Shown: positions 1 to 6,261, numbered from the stretch's first letter. The stretch is 17,490 nucleotides of DNA from Pseudomonadota bacterium (GCA_022563655.1 JADFMW010000026.1:1-17490), one strand, 5' to 3'. Program-made: numbers and translations. Notes: a model not told the origin generated them from the letters alone.

Positions 1-243
1 GTTCAACCAATGGCCGCCCTCGACGGTGTCCATGAAATGGCGCTCGACCGAGTCCCCGGGGGCCACCGCGACGTTGTAGCCGCCCTGGACCATGCGGGTG
101 CAGCCGCACTTGCCGAACAGGCCCTTGACGGCGACCGTGATGTCGAGGTCGGGCGCCGCCCGGTGGGCGTGCAGTGCTGCGAACAGCCCCGCGCCGCCGC
201 TGCCCAGGATGAGAATGTCGGTGCGATGACGCGTGACGTTCAC
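1..243 (-). CDS. sdhA: Succinate dehydrogenase/fumarate reductase flavoprotein subunit, N-terminal part (runs off the window)
   Basis: This is the FAD-binding catalytic subunit that interconverts succinate and fumarate. Only the first 81 residues are in the window. The frame starts at a GTG (243-241), preceded by AAGGAG (253-258 on the complement) with a 9-nt spacer. A strand followed by GSGGAGL (residues 14-20) is the dinucleotide-binding Rossmann signature. CTRMVQGGYNVAV (about 48-60) aligns with the segment SHTVxAQGG of E. coli SdhA, and HFMDTVEGG (about 70-78) matches the conserved helix after it. In E. coli the His of that segment carries covalent FAD; here an ungapped alignment puts Cys48 there, so FAD is probably non-covalent. 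The B, C and D subunit genes are more than 3 kb away on the same strand, an unusual separation. Succinate dehydrogenase and fumarate reductase cannot be told apart from this fragment. Confidence 0.85.
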   Translation of the reverse strand, partial: MNVTRHRTDILILGSGGAGLFAALHAHRAAPDLDITVAVKGLFGKCGCTRMVQGGYNVAVAPGDSVERHFMDTVEGGHWLN

Positions 244-260
244 GAACGACGGCTCCTTGC

Positions 261-318
261 GCGCCCCAGTCCTTGTGCGCCCCAGTCCTTGTGCGCCCCA
301 GTCCTTGTGCGCCCCAGT
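261..318. repeat. 16-bp tandem repeat, 3.6 copies, upstream of sdhA
   Basis: Three perfect copies of gcgccccagtccttgt (261-276, 277-292, 293-308) are followed by a 10-base partial copy. The array ends two bases from the sdhA Shine-Dalgarno sequence, so it lies in the leader or promoter of that gene. A change in copy number would move any promoter relative to the ribosome binding site. Confidence 0.95.
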
Positions 319-353
319 GTAGCGCCAACGACCACTGTAGCGGCAACGACCCA
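318..353. repeat. 18-bp imperfect direct repeat, 2 copies
   Basis: Two copies of tgtagcgNcaacgacc plus two variable bases (318-335 and 336-353) directly abut the 16-bp array. The two copies differ at about three positions. Confidence 0.8.
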
Positions 354-516
354 TCGTTCGCTATCGACCTCGCAACGCGGGCGTCGAAAGCCGGGGCTGG
401 GGCGCCGGCGCCGCGGCGCAGTGGGTTGCATGCGCGCCGTCCAGGCTGACCCTGCGTCGCCGCGCATCGAGCGGCGCGGATCGGACTATTGTTCGTCCCC
501 CATATCCTTTATTCTC

Positions 517-570
517 ATGGCCGACGAGAAGACCGGGGCCGACTCCAATACGGCGGGGGGCAGGCGTTGA
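517..570 (+). CDS. Possible 17-residue leader peptide overlapping the oxygenase start, or a frameshifted 5' end
   Basis: ATG at 517 opens a 17-codon frame whose TGA (568-570) overlaps the TTG (567-569) that is the best start of the following gene. This could be translational coupling. Alternatively the ATG is the original start: the segment contains six G residues (555-560), and one added base there would fuse this frame to the oxygenase frame. No clear Shine-Dalgarno sequence precedes the ATG, so the peptide itself is weakly supported. Confidence 0.3.
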   Translation: MADEKTGADSNTAGGRR

Positions 571-1622
571 TCGAGATCGGCGATTTCGTGCCGACGTTCG
601 AGCTGAAGGACCAGCGCGGACGGCAGTGCTTTTCGGGGGCCGATCTGTTTGCCGGCGATCCCCGCGCGTATCTGTTCTGCCCCGCCGGCGCGGGCGAGCT
701 CACCGATAAGGTGGCCCGCGCCTTCGTCGATGCGGCCGATGCCCTGCGGCGGGCCGGCGGCTGGGCGTTCCTGATCATGGCCGAGCCCGACGCAGTGGTG
801 GGGCAATTTTCCGGCCGCGATCTCGATCCCGTACGGCTGCTGTCCGATCCGTCGGGCGCGACCCTCGGCGCCTTCTCGCTGCCCCCGACGACGCTGGTCG
901 ACGGCCAACCCCAGGTCGTGGCAATCGTCCTCAATGCCAATGCCCAGGTGGACTCAACGTGGGCGTCCGCCGACCTCGAGGAATTGGTGGAGCCGGTCCT
1001 CGAACGGCTCGGCGACCTGGCCTACAGGCCGCACCCGGTGGCGGCCGGGGCCAACCCACCGGTGCTGATCATTCCCGGCGTGGTCGATACCGAACTGTGC
1101 CGGGTTTTGGTCGACCTGTGGCAAAAGCCGGTGCCCGTTTACCGAAAAGGGGAGGGCGAGGCCAATCCCGAGGCGATGGCCAATGCGACGACCGACTTCA
1201 AGGTCGAGACCGACAGCCACGTCGCCAGGCTGGCCCAGTATCACATCCTCGATCCGGCCATCAACCGAAGGCTCGATCGGGCTTTCCTCAAGCGCGTCCT
1301 GCCCGAGATCAAGAAGGCCTACCAGTGCGACATCAAACAGCACGAACAATTCAAGATCCTCCGGTACAGCGCGGCAGAGGGCGGTTTCCTGGCGGCGCAC
1401 CGCGATAATCCGACGCCGGAGACCCGGCACCGCCTGTTCACCATGACCTGCAACCTTGGCTGCACCGAGTTCGAGGGCGGCGAGCTGCGGTTTCCCGAAT
1501 ACGGCCCCCAGCTCTTCCGTGTCGATCCCGGCGCCGGGATCGTCTGGTCCACCGCCCTGCTGCACGAGCTCACACCCGTGGAATCGGGCGAACGCTACGC
1601 GCTGGGAACGCATTTGTTCTAG
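567..1622 (+). CDS. Fusion of degenerate peroxiredoxin-like (thioredoxin-fold) domain and 2-oxoglutarate/Fe(II) oxygenase (prolyl 4-hydroxylase type)
   Basis: The 351-residue product has two parts. Residues 1 to about 160 resemble AhpC/TSA peroxiredoxins: an opening like IGDFVPTFELKDQRGR, a YLFCPAG segment where the family has its active site, and LLSDPSG. The usual PxxxTxxC motif with the peroxidatic Cys is absent, so peroxidase activity is unlikely. Residues about 180-351 form a double-stranded beta-helix oxygenase with the metal triad His278, Asp280 and His333, and Arg343 placed to bind 2-oxoglutarate. The substrate is unknown; proteins of this type hydroxylate protein or small-molecule targets. 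I chose TTG 567 because homology begins there and a G-rich stretch lies upstream. An open frame extends back to TTG 489, and an ATG in another frame (517) suggests a possible frameshift. It is the only plus-strand gene between the two parts of the sdh locus. Confidence 0.8.
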   Translation: MIEIGDFVPTFELKDQRGRQCFSGADLFAGDPRAYLFCPAGAGELTDKVARAFVDAADALRRAGGWAFLIMAEPDAVVGQFSGRDLDPVRLLSDPSGATLGAFSLPPTTLVDGQPQVVAIVLNANAQVDSTWASADLEELVEPVLERLGDLAYRPHPVAAGANPPVLIIPGVVDTELCRVLVDLWQKPVPVYRKGEGEANPEAMANATTDFKVETDSHVARLAQYHILDPAINRRLDRAFLKRVLPEIKKAYQCDIKQHEQFKILRYSAAEGGFLAAHRDNPTPETRHRLFTMTCNLGCTEFEGGELRFPEYGPQLFRVDPGAGIVWSTALLHELTPVESGERYALGTHLF

Positions 1623-1647
1623 GGCGCCGAACCGGGCCGCAATTTGG

Positions 1648-1673
1648 CCGGCCATTTTCGCCGTCCTGGCCGG
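1648..1673 (+). terminator. Candidate hairpin terminator between convergent genes
   Basis: ccggcca (1648-1654) and tggccgg (1667-1673) form a perfect 7-bp stem with a 12-nt loop, followed by tttccgtt. It lies 26 bases after the oxygenase stop in the convergent gap. The T-tract is weak, so this may only be a hairpin. Confidence 0.35.
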
Positions 1674-1696
1674 TTTCCGTTACAATTCAGCTTTCT

Positions 1697-1740
1697 ATAT
1701 CAATAGGTTATCTTGGCGATATCGACAGGTTATCTTAGCC
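1697..1740. repeat. 22-bp imperfect direct repeat, 2 copies, AT-rich
   Basis: Copies at 1697-1718 and 1719-1740 share atatc, then aggttatctt, with four mismatches. The segment is AT-rich relative to its surroundings and fills the gap between the oxygenase gene and the end of the DUF1326 gene. Confidence 0.8.
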
Positions 1741-1765
1741 AATCCGTAATCGTTCGGGCGGTCGG

Positions 1766-2401
1766 TTAGCGCACGGGGCCGCTCTGGGTCAGGTGCATCA
1801 TCGTCAGGTGGCCGTGGACGTTGGCGTAATCGTGCTTGATTTCGCCGTGCGTCTTGAACGTGGCGCTGCCGATCTCCGCGGTCGTGTACTCGAAGCCGTG
1901 GGGTAGCTCGATGCGCACACGGTGCGGGTCGCCGGTGACCGGATTGCGGATGGGTTCCATGTCGGCTTGCATCTGTTCGAGAACCCTCACCCTGGCCGTG
2001 CGCCCATCGACGTCGATGTCGATTTCGATCGGCAGGAACAACGCATCGTGGGTCTTGGTCAAGGTCGTGCTGAACACCTGCAACATCGTCGCACCCGGCT
2101 CCGTCTCGCGGCCGTGGAGAATTTCGACGAGGGCCGCGCGCTGGGCGTCGTCGGCGCCCTCGTCGATGATCATCTGCATGGTTCCGTTGCCTTCGTGGAT
2201 CGCGTTTGGCCACGACCATACGCTGACCCATTGCAGCCCATCCAGGGAGACATCGCCGAAATGCCCTTCTTCGATCACCATGCCCACTATGGCGTGGCAG
2301 GTGCCGTGGGTGGGCCGCGCGTTGAACTGGCACGGACATCCGTAGGCGCAGTTGCAGTTCATGAACTCCGGTCCCTTCATGCTCCAGTCCGTGAATGCCA
2401 T
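1766..2401 (-). CDS. DUF1326 family protein
   Basis: The 211-residue protein starts at ATG 2401, preceded by GGGAGGA at good spacing; a longer open frame upstream of this has no family similarity. The opening MAFTDWSMKGPEFMNCNCAYGC leads into the family's Cys-rich signature (CNCxxGCPCxF, about residues 15-25), followed by a region of beta strands and a conserved Cys-His pair (THGTCHA). The function is unknown; the clustered cysteines and histidines would suit metal binding. No membrane segment or signal peptide is seen. DUF1326 genes are often beside a DUF2182 membrane protein gene, which is absent here. The gene lies between sdhD and sdhA on the same strand, more than 1 kb from sdhD, so cotranscription with either is doubtful. 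Confidence 0.85.
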   Translation of the reverse strand: MAFTDWSMKGPEFMNCNCAYGCPCQFNARPTHGTCHAIVGMVIEEGHFGDVSLDGLQWVSVWSWPNAIHEGNGTMQMIIDEGADDAQRAALVEILHGRETEPGATMLQVFSTTLTKTHDALFLPIEIDIDVDGRTARVRVLEQMQADMEPIRNPVTGDPHRVRIELPHGFEYTTAEIGSATFKTHGEIKHDYANVHGHLTMMHLTQSGPVR

Positions 2402-2572
2402 CGATCCATCCTCCCTGTGCTGTGCCGCGGTAGGCGATACACCCGATATGAACATAGGAGTTCGGCAACCGTCAAATGGGGCGGCATCGGAACCGAACCG
2501 GCGGGGCGAGAGCGGACCCGGCATCGCCATTCGCGCAAGCTCCGGAGCTTCGACGAGCCCACTTCCGCTGAC

Positions 2573-2610
2573 CGAGCCTGTAAGGGTTACACGAGCCTGT
2601 AAGGGTTGCA
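2573..2610. repeat. 19-bp direct repeat, 2 copies
   Basis: cgagcctgtaagggttaca (2573-2591) is followed by a second copy (2592-2610) differing at one base. It lies upstream of the DUF1326 gene. Confidence 0.85.
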
Positions 2611-2695
2611 TCGGGGTCATGGCACGAGAAGCGATGGCTGCCGGTTTCCTGTTGCCCGGAGCGGGGCAATGGGCGAGCGCCGCCCGCGGCGAGAC

Positions 2696-2704
2696 TTATC
2701 CACA
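2696..2704 (+). other. Isolated consensus DnaA-box sequence
   Basis: TTATCCACA matches the DnaA-box consensus exactly. No second box and no origin-like AT-rich repeats were found close by, so it may be a chance match. Confidence 0.25.
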
Positions 2705-2806
2705 AGAAATTTGCGCCGCGGCCGATTTTTCCATTGCATCGGGATCGAAGCGGGTCGAGAATGATTCCTGCACGGCAAAGGGTCCTCGGACCCGGAACCG
2801 TGAAGA

Positions 2807-2882
2807 TCGGAAAGCCTACGGGTGGACCGGTCGGAAAGCCTACGGGTGGACCGGTCGGAAAGCCTACGGGTGGACCGGTCGG
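2807..2882. repeat. 24-bp tandem repeat, 3.2 perfect copies
   Basis: Copies at 2807-2830, 2831-2854 and 2855-2878 are identical, followed by a 4-base partial. Each begins tcggaaagcctacggg and ends accgg. The unit length is a multiple of three, so it yields repeated octapeptides in open frames (RKAYGWTG on plus, TGPPVGFP on minus). Neither frame looks like a real gene. Confidence 0.95.
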
Positions 2883-2947
2883 GGAGGTGTCAGGAGTGCC
2901 CTTCGGGGTGCGATGCAAGGACTCCGCGTCTGAGCACTGGCGCCTCC

Positions 2948-2996
2948 TTTTTTGTCCGGGCTTCTTTTTTGTCCTGGCTTCTATTGTCCGGGCTTC
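2948..2996. repeat. 17-bp tandem repeat, about 3 copies
   Basis: The copies are ttttttgtccgggcttc (2948-2964), a second with one substitution (2965-2981), and a 15-base third (2982-2996). The T-runs make it distinctive in this GC-rich context. Confidence 0.85.
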
Positions 2997-3081
2997 GACG
3001 GCGGCCCACGACCCTGTCTCCCGTCGCCGCGTGGCCTTGCCCTGCTCGCCAAATGCGGCGCCAAGCCATCATCGCCGCCGT

Positions 3082-3122
3082 TCGACTGGCCGTTCGACTG
3101 ACTGGTCGACTGGCCGTTCGAC
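3082..3122. repeat. 17-bp direct repeat separated by 7 bp
   Basis: tcgactggccgttcgac occurs at 3082-3098 and again at 3106-3122 without mismatch. The spacer repeats part of the same motif (tgactgg), giving a 24-bp period. Confidence 0.85.
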
Positions 3123-3134
3123 GAGACGCAAGAA

Positions 3135-3163
3135 GCCCGGCAGGTTTTGGCACCGTGCCGGGC
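3135..3163. other. Perfect 8-bp GC-rich hairpin
   Basis: gcccggca (3135-3142) pairs with tgccgggc (3156-3163) across a 13-nt loop. No T-tract follows on either strand, so a terminator role is not supported. Confidence 0.4.
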
Positions 3164-3309
3164 CCCTTGGTCAGCGTCAGATGATGCAATTCCGCGTCTG
3201 CGCACTTGCGCAGGCGCCGTACTACCGCGCAGCGCCCCTTTTGTCAACAATACTTTGTAGTTCGAGTGCCAAGGCCCTCTAGACCTTGTGTCTTGCCGGC
3301 GCTAAAATT

Positions 3310-3366
3310 GGGGACAGTATCTAGTTTAGCGTCGGCCGAGATGACCAAAAACTATATACTGTCCCC
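3310..3366. mobile_element. 57-bp inverted-repeat element (MITE/REP-like)
   Basis: The 18-bp arms ggggacagtatctagttt (3310-3327) and aaactatatactgtcccc (3349-3366) are inverted repeats with a single mismatch, separated by 21 bp. The terminal ggggacagtat resembles ends I recall from REP-like elements mobilised by REP-associated tyrosine transposases; I cannot confirm this here. No transposase gene is present. The 12-bp tandem array begins inside its right end. Confidence 0.55.
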
Positions 3367-3410
3367 AGTTACGACCCCAGTTACGACCCCAGTTACGACC
3401 CCAGTTACGA
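3363..3410. repeat. 12-bp tandem repeat, 4 perfect copies, at the end of the inverted-repeat element
   Basis: The unit ccccagttacga occurs four times without mismatch. The cccc of the first copy is the terminal cccc of the 57-bp element, so the array grew from the element's end or its flank. It ends 17 bases from the sdhD stop codon. Confidence 0.95.
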
Positions 3411-3427
3411 CCGAAGCGGAAAATGCG

Positions 3428-3775
3428 CTAGAAGGCGTTGAGCAGGAACGCCAGGCCGACGGCCACGGCGAAACCGGCGCCGATGGCGATCCGCGCCTTC
3501 TGGCCCTCGTGCCAGGGCAGGAACTCGAGCGCCAGCAGCCTCAGGCCGCCGGCCATGTGGGCCGCCAGCAGGACCACGAGGCCGGCCTCGGCGGCCTTCA
3601 CCAGCGGCCCCTCGGTCCAGGCGAGGAAACGGTCGAGCCGGGCCGCGTCGTCGATGGCGAGCGCCAGCACGTAGAGATGGACCGGCAGGAAGAGCGCGAG
3701 AGCGAGGCCCGAGACGCGGTGGAGCACGAACGCCCAGTACGCGGGGTGGTTCCGCGGGCCGATCGTCACCGTCAT
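3428..3775 (-). CDS. Succinate dehydrogenase/fumarate reductase second membrane anchor subunit (SdhC/cytochrome b-like)
   Basis: The 115-residue protein has three hydrophobic helices (about 13-38, 58-80 and 92-115). Near the N-terminus LHRVSGLALALFLPVH carries the HRxSG...H pattern of SdhC-type cytochrome b anchors, which bind heme b and quinone. It would hold the A/B subunits on the cytoplasmic membrane and pass electrons to or from quinone. ATG 3775 overlaps the stop of the preceding anchor gene in an ATGA arrangement, so translation is coupled. It is the last gene of the B-C-D run; the A gene that might be expected next is displaced. Confidence 0.8.
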   Translation of the reverse strand: MTVTIGPRNHPAYWAFVLHRVSGLALALFLPVHLYVLALAIDDAARLDRFLAWTEGPLVKAAEAGLVVLLAAHMAGGLRLLALEFLPWHEGQKARIAIGAGFAVAVGLAFLLNAF

Positions 3776-4131
3776 GTCAGTGCGCCCACCGCGCGAAAGC
3801 CCAGCACCAGGATCGACAGGCCGAACACGCCGGCGGCGACCCCGGCGGCGACGCCGGCGGCGAGCCTGAGGCTGCCGCCGGTCCACGGCGCCATCTCCCG
3901 GATGATCGTCCTCAGCCCGATGGCGCCGTGGACCGCCGCCGCCGCGACGAACAGGCCGTAGAAGCCGGCCCACCACAGGCTCCCCTGGGTTCGCGACAGG
4001 ATCTCGGCGGCCGAAAGTCCGCCCTGGACGACGTAGATCATGGTCGCGATGTGGACCAACACCAACGGCGCCAGGACGGCGGCGCTGATGCGCTGGGCGA
4101 CGAACAGCCACAGCTCGAGCCTGCCGTTCAT
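3772..4131 (-). CDS. Succinate dehydrogenase/fumarate reductase first membrane anchor subunit
   Basis: The 119-residue integral membrane protein has three predicted helices. QRISAAVLAPLVLVHIATM (about 10-28) gives the anchor-family RxS...H pattern, followed by GGLSAAEILSRT and a helix with HGAIGLRTIIREM. It forms the quinone/heme-binding membrane part together with the gene after it. The start ATG (4131) overlaps the sdhB stop (ATGA), as does its own stop with the next start. The third helix contains AAGVAAGVAAGV, encoded by three copies of a 12-bp DNA repeat. This may have lengthened the helix by four or eight residues without breaking the frame. Confidence 0.8.
   Translation of the reverse strand: MNGRLELWLFVAQRISAAVLAPLVLVHIATMIYVVQGGLSAAEILSRTQGSLWWAGFYGLFVAAAAVHGAIGLRTIIREMAPWTGGSLRLAAGVAAGVAAGVFGLSILVLGFRAVGALT
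3829..3864. repeat. 12-bp tandem repeat, 3 copies, inside the membrane anchor gene
   Basis: Copies gccggcggcgac (3829-3840), cccggcggcgac (3841-3852) and gccggcggcgag (3853-3864). They encode repeated VAAG in a transmembrane helix and keep the reading frame. Confidence 0.75.
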
Positions 4132-4913
4132 GGCGCCCCCTTCAGCGCGGCGACGAACGCCATGCGCTTCAGGCCGGCGATCGACGCCGTCGGATTGAGG
4201 CCCGTGGGGCAATATTCGGCGCAGCTCTGATGGCTGTGGCAGGCGTGGCACCCGGCGCCCGCGGCGGCGGCGGCGAGGTGACCCGCGCGGTCGCCGTCGC
4301 GCACGTCGTTGACCAGTGTCCAGGCCCGGTTGAGGGCTGCGGGGCCGACGTAATCCGGGTTCCACGCCACCACGTCGCAGACCGCGTAACAGATGCCGCA
4401 ACCGATGCACTCGACGCCGGCGTCGGCGGCCCGGCGCTCGGGCGAGTCCGGCGCCACCTCGGCGAAGCCCTGCGTCCCCGCCGCCGACGGGACGAAGTGG
4501 CCCTTGGCCCGCGCCCACTTGTCGAAGAACGGCGTCATGTCGACCGCGAGGTCCCGGATGATCGGCAGGTTGCGCAGCGGCGCCACCCGGACGCGGCCGC
4601 GCCGCGCCACCCGCTCGACACGGGTGCGGCAGGTCCAGCGCGGCGCGCCGTTCACGGTCATGGCGCACGAGCCGCACACGCCGACGCGGCAGGCGAAGCG
4701 GTACGCGAGCGAGGGGTCGATGTGGCGCTGCACGTACGTGACCGCGTCGAGCACGGTCTGGTTCCTGCGCCGCGGCACGCGGTAGGTGCGAAAGCGCCCG
4801 TCCGCGCCGCCGCGCCAAATCTCGACCGTCAGTTCCCCCTCGGGTGATGGCGCCGCATCCACGGGCGGTTCCCCCTGCGTCTTCGAAGCTCTCGAAACTA
4901 CCAGCCCGCCCAT
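4128..4913 (-). CDS. sdhB: Succinate dehydrogenase/fumarate reductase iron-sulfur subunit
   Basis: The 261-residue protein carries three iron-sulfur centres between the flavoprotein and the membrane anchors. The plant-type [2Fe-2S] site is Cys75, Cys80, Cys83 and Cys95 (CRVGVCGSC then WTCRT). The C-terminal ferredoxin region has CIGCGICYAVC (Cys169/172/175/179) and CHSHQSCAEYCP (Cys225/231/235). By comparison with E. coli SdhB these build one [4Fe-4S] (169, 172, 175, 235) and one [3Fe-4S] (179, 225, 231). Cys222 is an extra cysteine just before this motif. ATG 4913 has no good ribosome site; GTG for VDAAPS at about residue 18 is a possible alternative. It heads the tightly overlapped B-C-D operon and starts 80 bases after the DUF6494 stop, so it may be cotranscribed with the formate dehydrogenase accessory genes. 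Confidence 0.9.
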   Translation of the reverse strand: MGGLVVSRASKTQGEPPVDAAPSPEGELTVEIWRGGADGRFRTYRVPRRRNQTVLDAVTYVQRHIDPSLAYRFACRVGVCGSCAMTVNGAPRWTCRTRVERVARRGRVRVAPLRNLPIIRDLAVDMTPFFDKWARAKGHFVPSAAGTQGFAEVAPDSPERRAADAGVECIGCGICYAVCDVVAWNPDYVGPAALNRAWTLVNDVRDGDRAGHLAAAAAGAGCHACHSHQSCAEYCPTGLNPTASIAGLKRMAFVAALKGAP

Positions 4914-4939
4914 TCGAGCGTCCAGGTCGAGCGTCCAGC
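4914..4939. repeat. 13-bp direct repeat, 2 copies, immediately upstream of sdhB
   Basis: tcgagcgtccagg (4914-4926) and tcgagcgtccagc (4927-4939) abut the sdhB ATG, where the ribosome binding site would be expected. The duplication may have displaced the original site. Confidence 0.75.
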
Positions 4940-4993
4940 CGGCGCGGGATATGACGCGCCGTAATATGACTCGATGGCGCCGGGCGGCGCCGC

Positions 4994-5200
4994 TCAGGTC
5001 AGCGCGATGTCGCCGTCGATCGTGAGGTCGACCTCGATGCCCTCGACCTCGAGCCTCATGCGCGCCTTCAGCGTCTCGGTCCCCTCGAGCGATCCCGAGG
5101 CGAGGGCGCTCCGCACCGCTTGCTCGATCTCGCGCTGCGAGTTAACGCCGACCTTCTTGAGGAACTTGCGGACCTCCATGTTGAAGATTTCGTCGTCCAT
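4994..5200 (-). CDS. DUF6494 family protein
   Basis: The 68-residue protein begins MDDEIFNMEVRKFLKKVGV and continues SQREIEQAVRSAL, the pattern I know for DUF6494. ATG 5200 is chosen because AGGAGG (5209-5214 on the complement) precedes it by 8 bases; the frame is open further upstream but without similarity. No cofactor motif is visible; it looks like a small, largely helical soluble protein with a short beta C-terminus. Function is unknown. These genes accompany DUF6352 and DUF6505 near formate dehydrogenase loci. It is the last gene of the accessory run. Confidence 0.85.
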   Translation of the reverse strand: MDDEIFNMEVRKFLKKVGVNSQREIEQAVRSALASGSLEGTETLKARMRLEVEGIEVDLTIDGDIALT

Positions 5201-5250
5201 CTCTCTCGCCTCCTTTCCGCGCCTCGTGGCGCCGCTTGACCCCGCCGCGC

Positions 5251-6261
5251 TCACTCGGCGGCGAGGGGCAGATTAACCAGCAGGTTCTGCGGCTTCAGCC
5301 TGAGAATATTGTCCTCCGTCATGGCCATGGCAAGATAGAGCGGCCGCCCGGCGATCGACGGTAACATCACGCTGGTATCGTCGAACTCGAGCCGAAACAG
5401 GGCTAGGATGCGGCGCAGCCGCTCCTCGTCCACCTCTTCGTCGTGATACAGGTCGTTGAGGATCGCGCTGCCTTCGACGTCGAGGCCGACGTGCCACACC
5501 CAGCGCTCGTCGCGGATCGTCTGCACCGGCTGGATGCTGACGCCGATGTCGAGGAAGTGCCCGATCCAGGCCTCGAGCACACGGCACAGGGCGTCGAGCC
5601 CGGGCTGGCCGAAGGTGGTGTTCAAGACCATGTCGTAGCGCTCGTCGCGCTCCCAGTAGGTCGCGGCGTTCTCTTCGGTAACGACGTCGAGCTCGACCTC
5701 CTTGAGCGGCGTCTGCGCCTCCGCGATCAGGCGGCCCAGGCTGCCGAGGCCGCCGGTGGTCGCGTACATGTCGAAGGTCTCGGCGTCGGCGAGCAGGACG
5801 GAGCCGTCTCTCAGCATGACGTGCTGGGAGCGGAACAGCAGCTCGCCGGCGCGCAGCCGGAACGGATCCTCGCTCTGGTCGAGAATGTTGCGCAGAATGA
5901 CATGGGCGAGCTGGTCGACGAACAGGGGCGGCACCGCAACCCGATCGCCGGTGAACAACGACAGATAACAGTCCTCGAGCGTGCCGGCCTCGACCAGCAG
6001 GTCGCGGAAGCGCAGCAGCACCTCGTAGTTCTCGCGGGCGTCCGCATCGGCCAGTTCGGCGAGCCGCTCGGGGGCAACGGCGAGGCGCGCGTCGTCGAGC
6101 AGGGCCTGGTGCAGAGCGCGCTCGGCGGCGCAGGACTCCTCGACGGGGCGCATCTCCGGGCGCTGCACGTAGGCGCGCAGGAAGTCGTCGCTGACGGCGA
6201 GCTTGCCGTCCTCGTTGCGCTCGACCAGGTGAAAGCCCGACGAGTGCCAGAAGTCGTTCAT
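5251..6261 (-). CDS. DUF6352 family protein
   Basis: The 336-residue soluble protein opens MNDFWHSSGFHLVERNEDGK and continues LAVSDDFLRAYVQRPE, characteristic of DUF6352. No membrane segment, signal peptide or metal motif is evident. The middle has long amphipathic helices, and the C-terminal half alternates strands and acidic stretches (DLYHDEEVDEERLRRILALF). Function is unknown; by context it is a presumed accessory factor for a Mo/W formate dehydrogenase. ATG 6261 has little Shine-Dalgarno support, but homology starts exactly there. It lies 50 bases before DUF6494. Confidence 0.85.
   Translation of the reverse strand: MNDFWHSSGFHLVERNEDGKLAVSDDFLRAYVQRPEMRPVEESCAAERALHQALLDDARLAVAPERLAELADADARENYEVLLRFRDLLVEAGTLEDCYLSLFTGDRVAVPPLFVDQLAHVILRNILDQSEDPFRLRAGELLFRSQHVMLRDGSVLLADAETFDMYATTGGLGSLGRLIAEAQTPLKEVELDVVTEENAATYWERDERYDMVLNTTFGQPGLDALCRVLEAWIGHFLDIGVSIQPVQTIRDERWVWHVGLDVEGSAILNDLYHDEEVDEERLRRILALFRLEFDDTSVMLPSIAGRPLYLAMAMTEDNILRLKPQNLLVNLPLAAE

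Larger units (their letters stand above)
2402..3427. other. About 1 kb without a convincing gene, rich in short repeats
   Basis: Open frames exist on both strands, but their translations are low-complexity, carry repeats created by the DNA arrays, and resemble no family. The segment holds four tandem or direct repeats, a GC-rich hairpin, a single consensus DnaA box, a 57-bp inverted-repeat element and a 12-bp array, listed separately. Base composition is more even than in the genes around it, especially at 3230-3370. It separates the sdhBCD genes from the DUF1326 gene and looks like inserted or decayed DNA. Confidence 0.7.

Noticed and set aside
261..318. CRISPR array
   Set aside because: The copies are directly adjacent with no unique spacers. 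The same holds for all other arrays in the window, and no cas gene is present.
2472..2918. Minus-strand open frame with repeated TGPPVGFP octapeptides (and a plus-strand counterpart with RKAYGWTG)
   Set aside because: Both are produced by the 24-bp DNA array, whose unit is divisible by three. There is no ribosome site, no family similarity outside the repeat, and both strands are equally open.
4994..5254. Longer DUF6494 product starting upstream at 5254
   Set aside because: AGGAGG is ideally placed for the ATG at 5200 and the family N-terminus begins there. The extra 18 residues overlap the end of DUF6352 and have no similarity.
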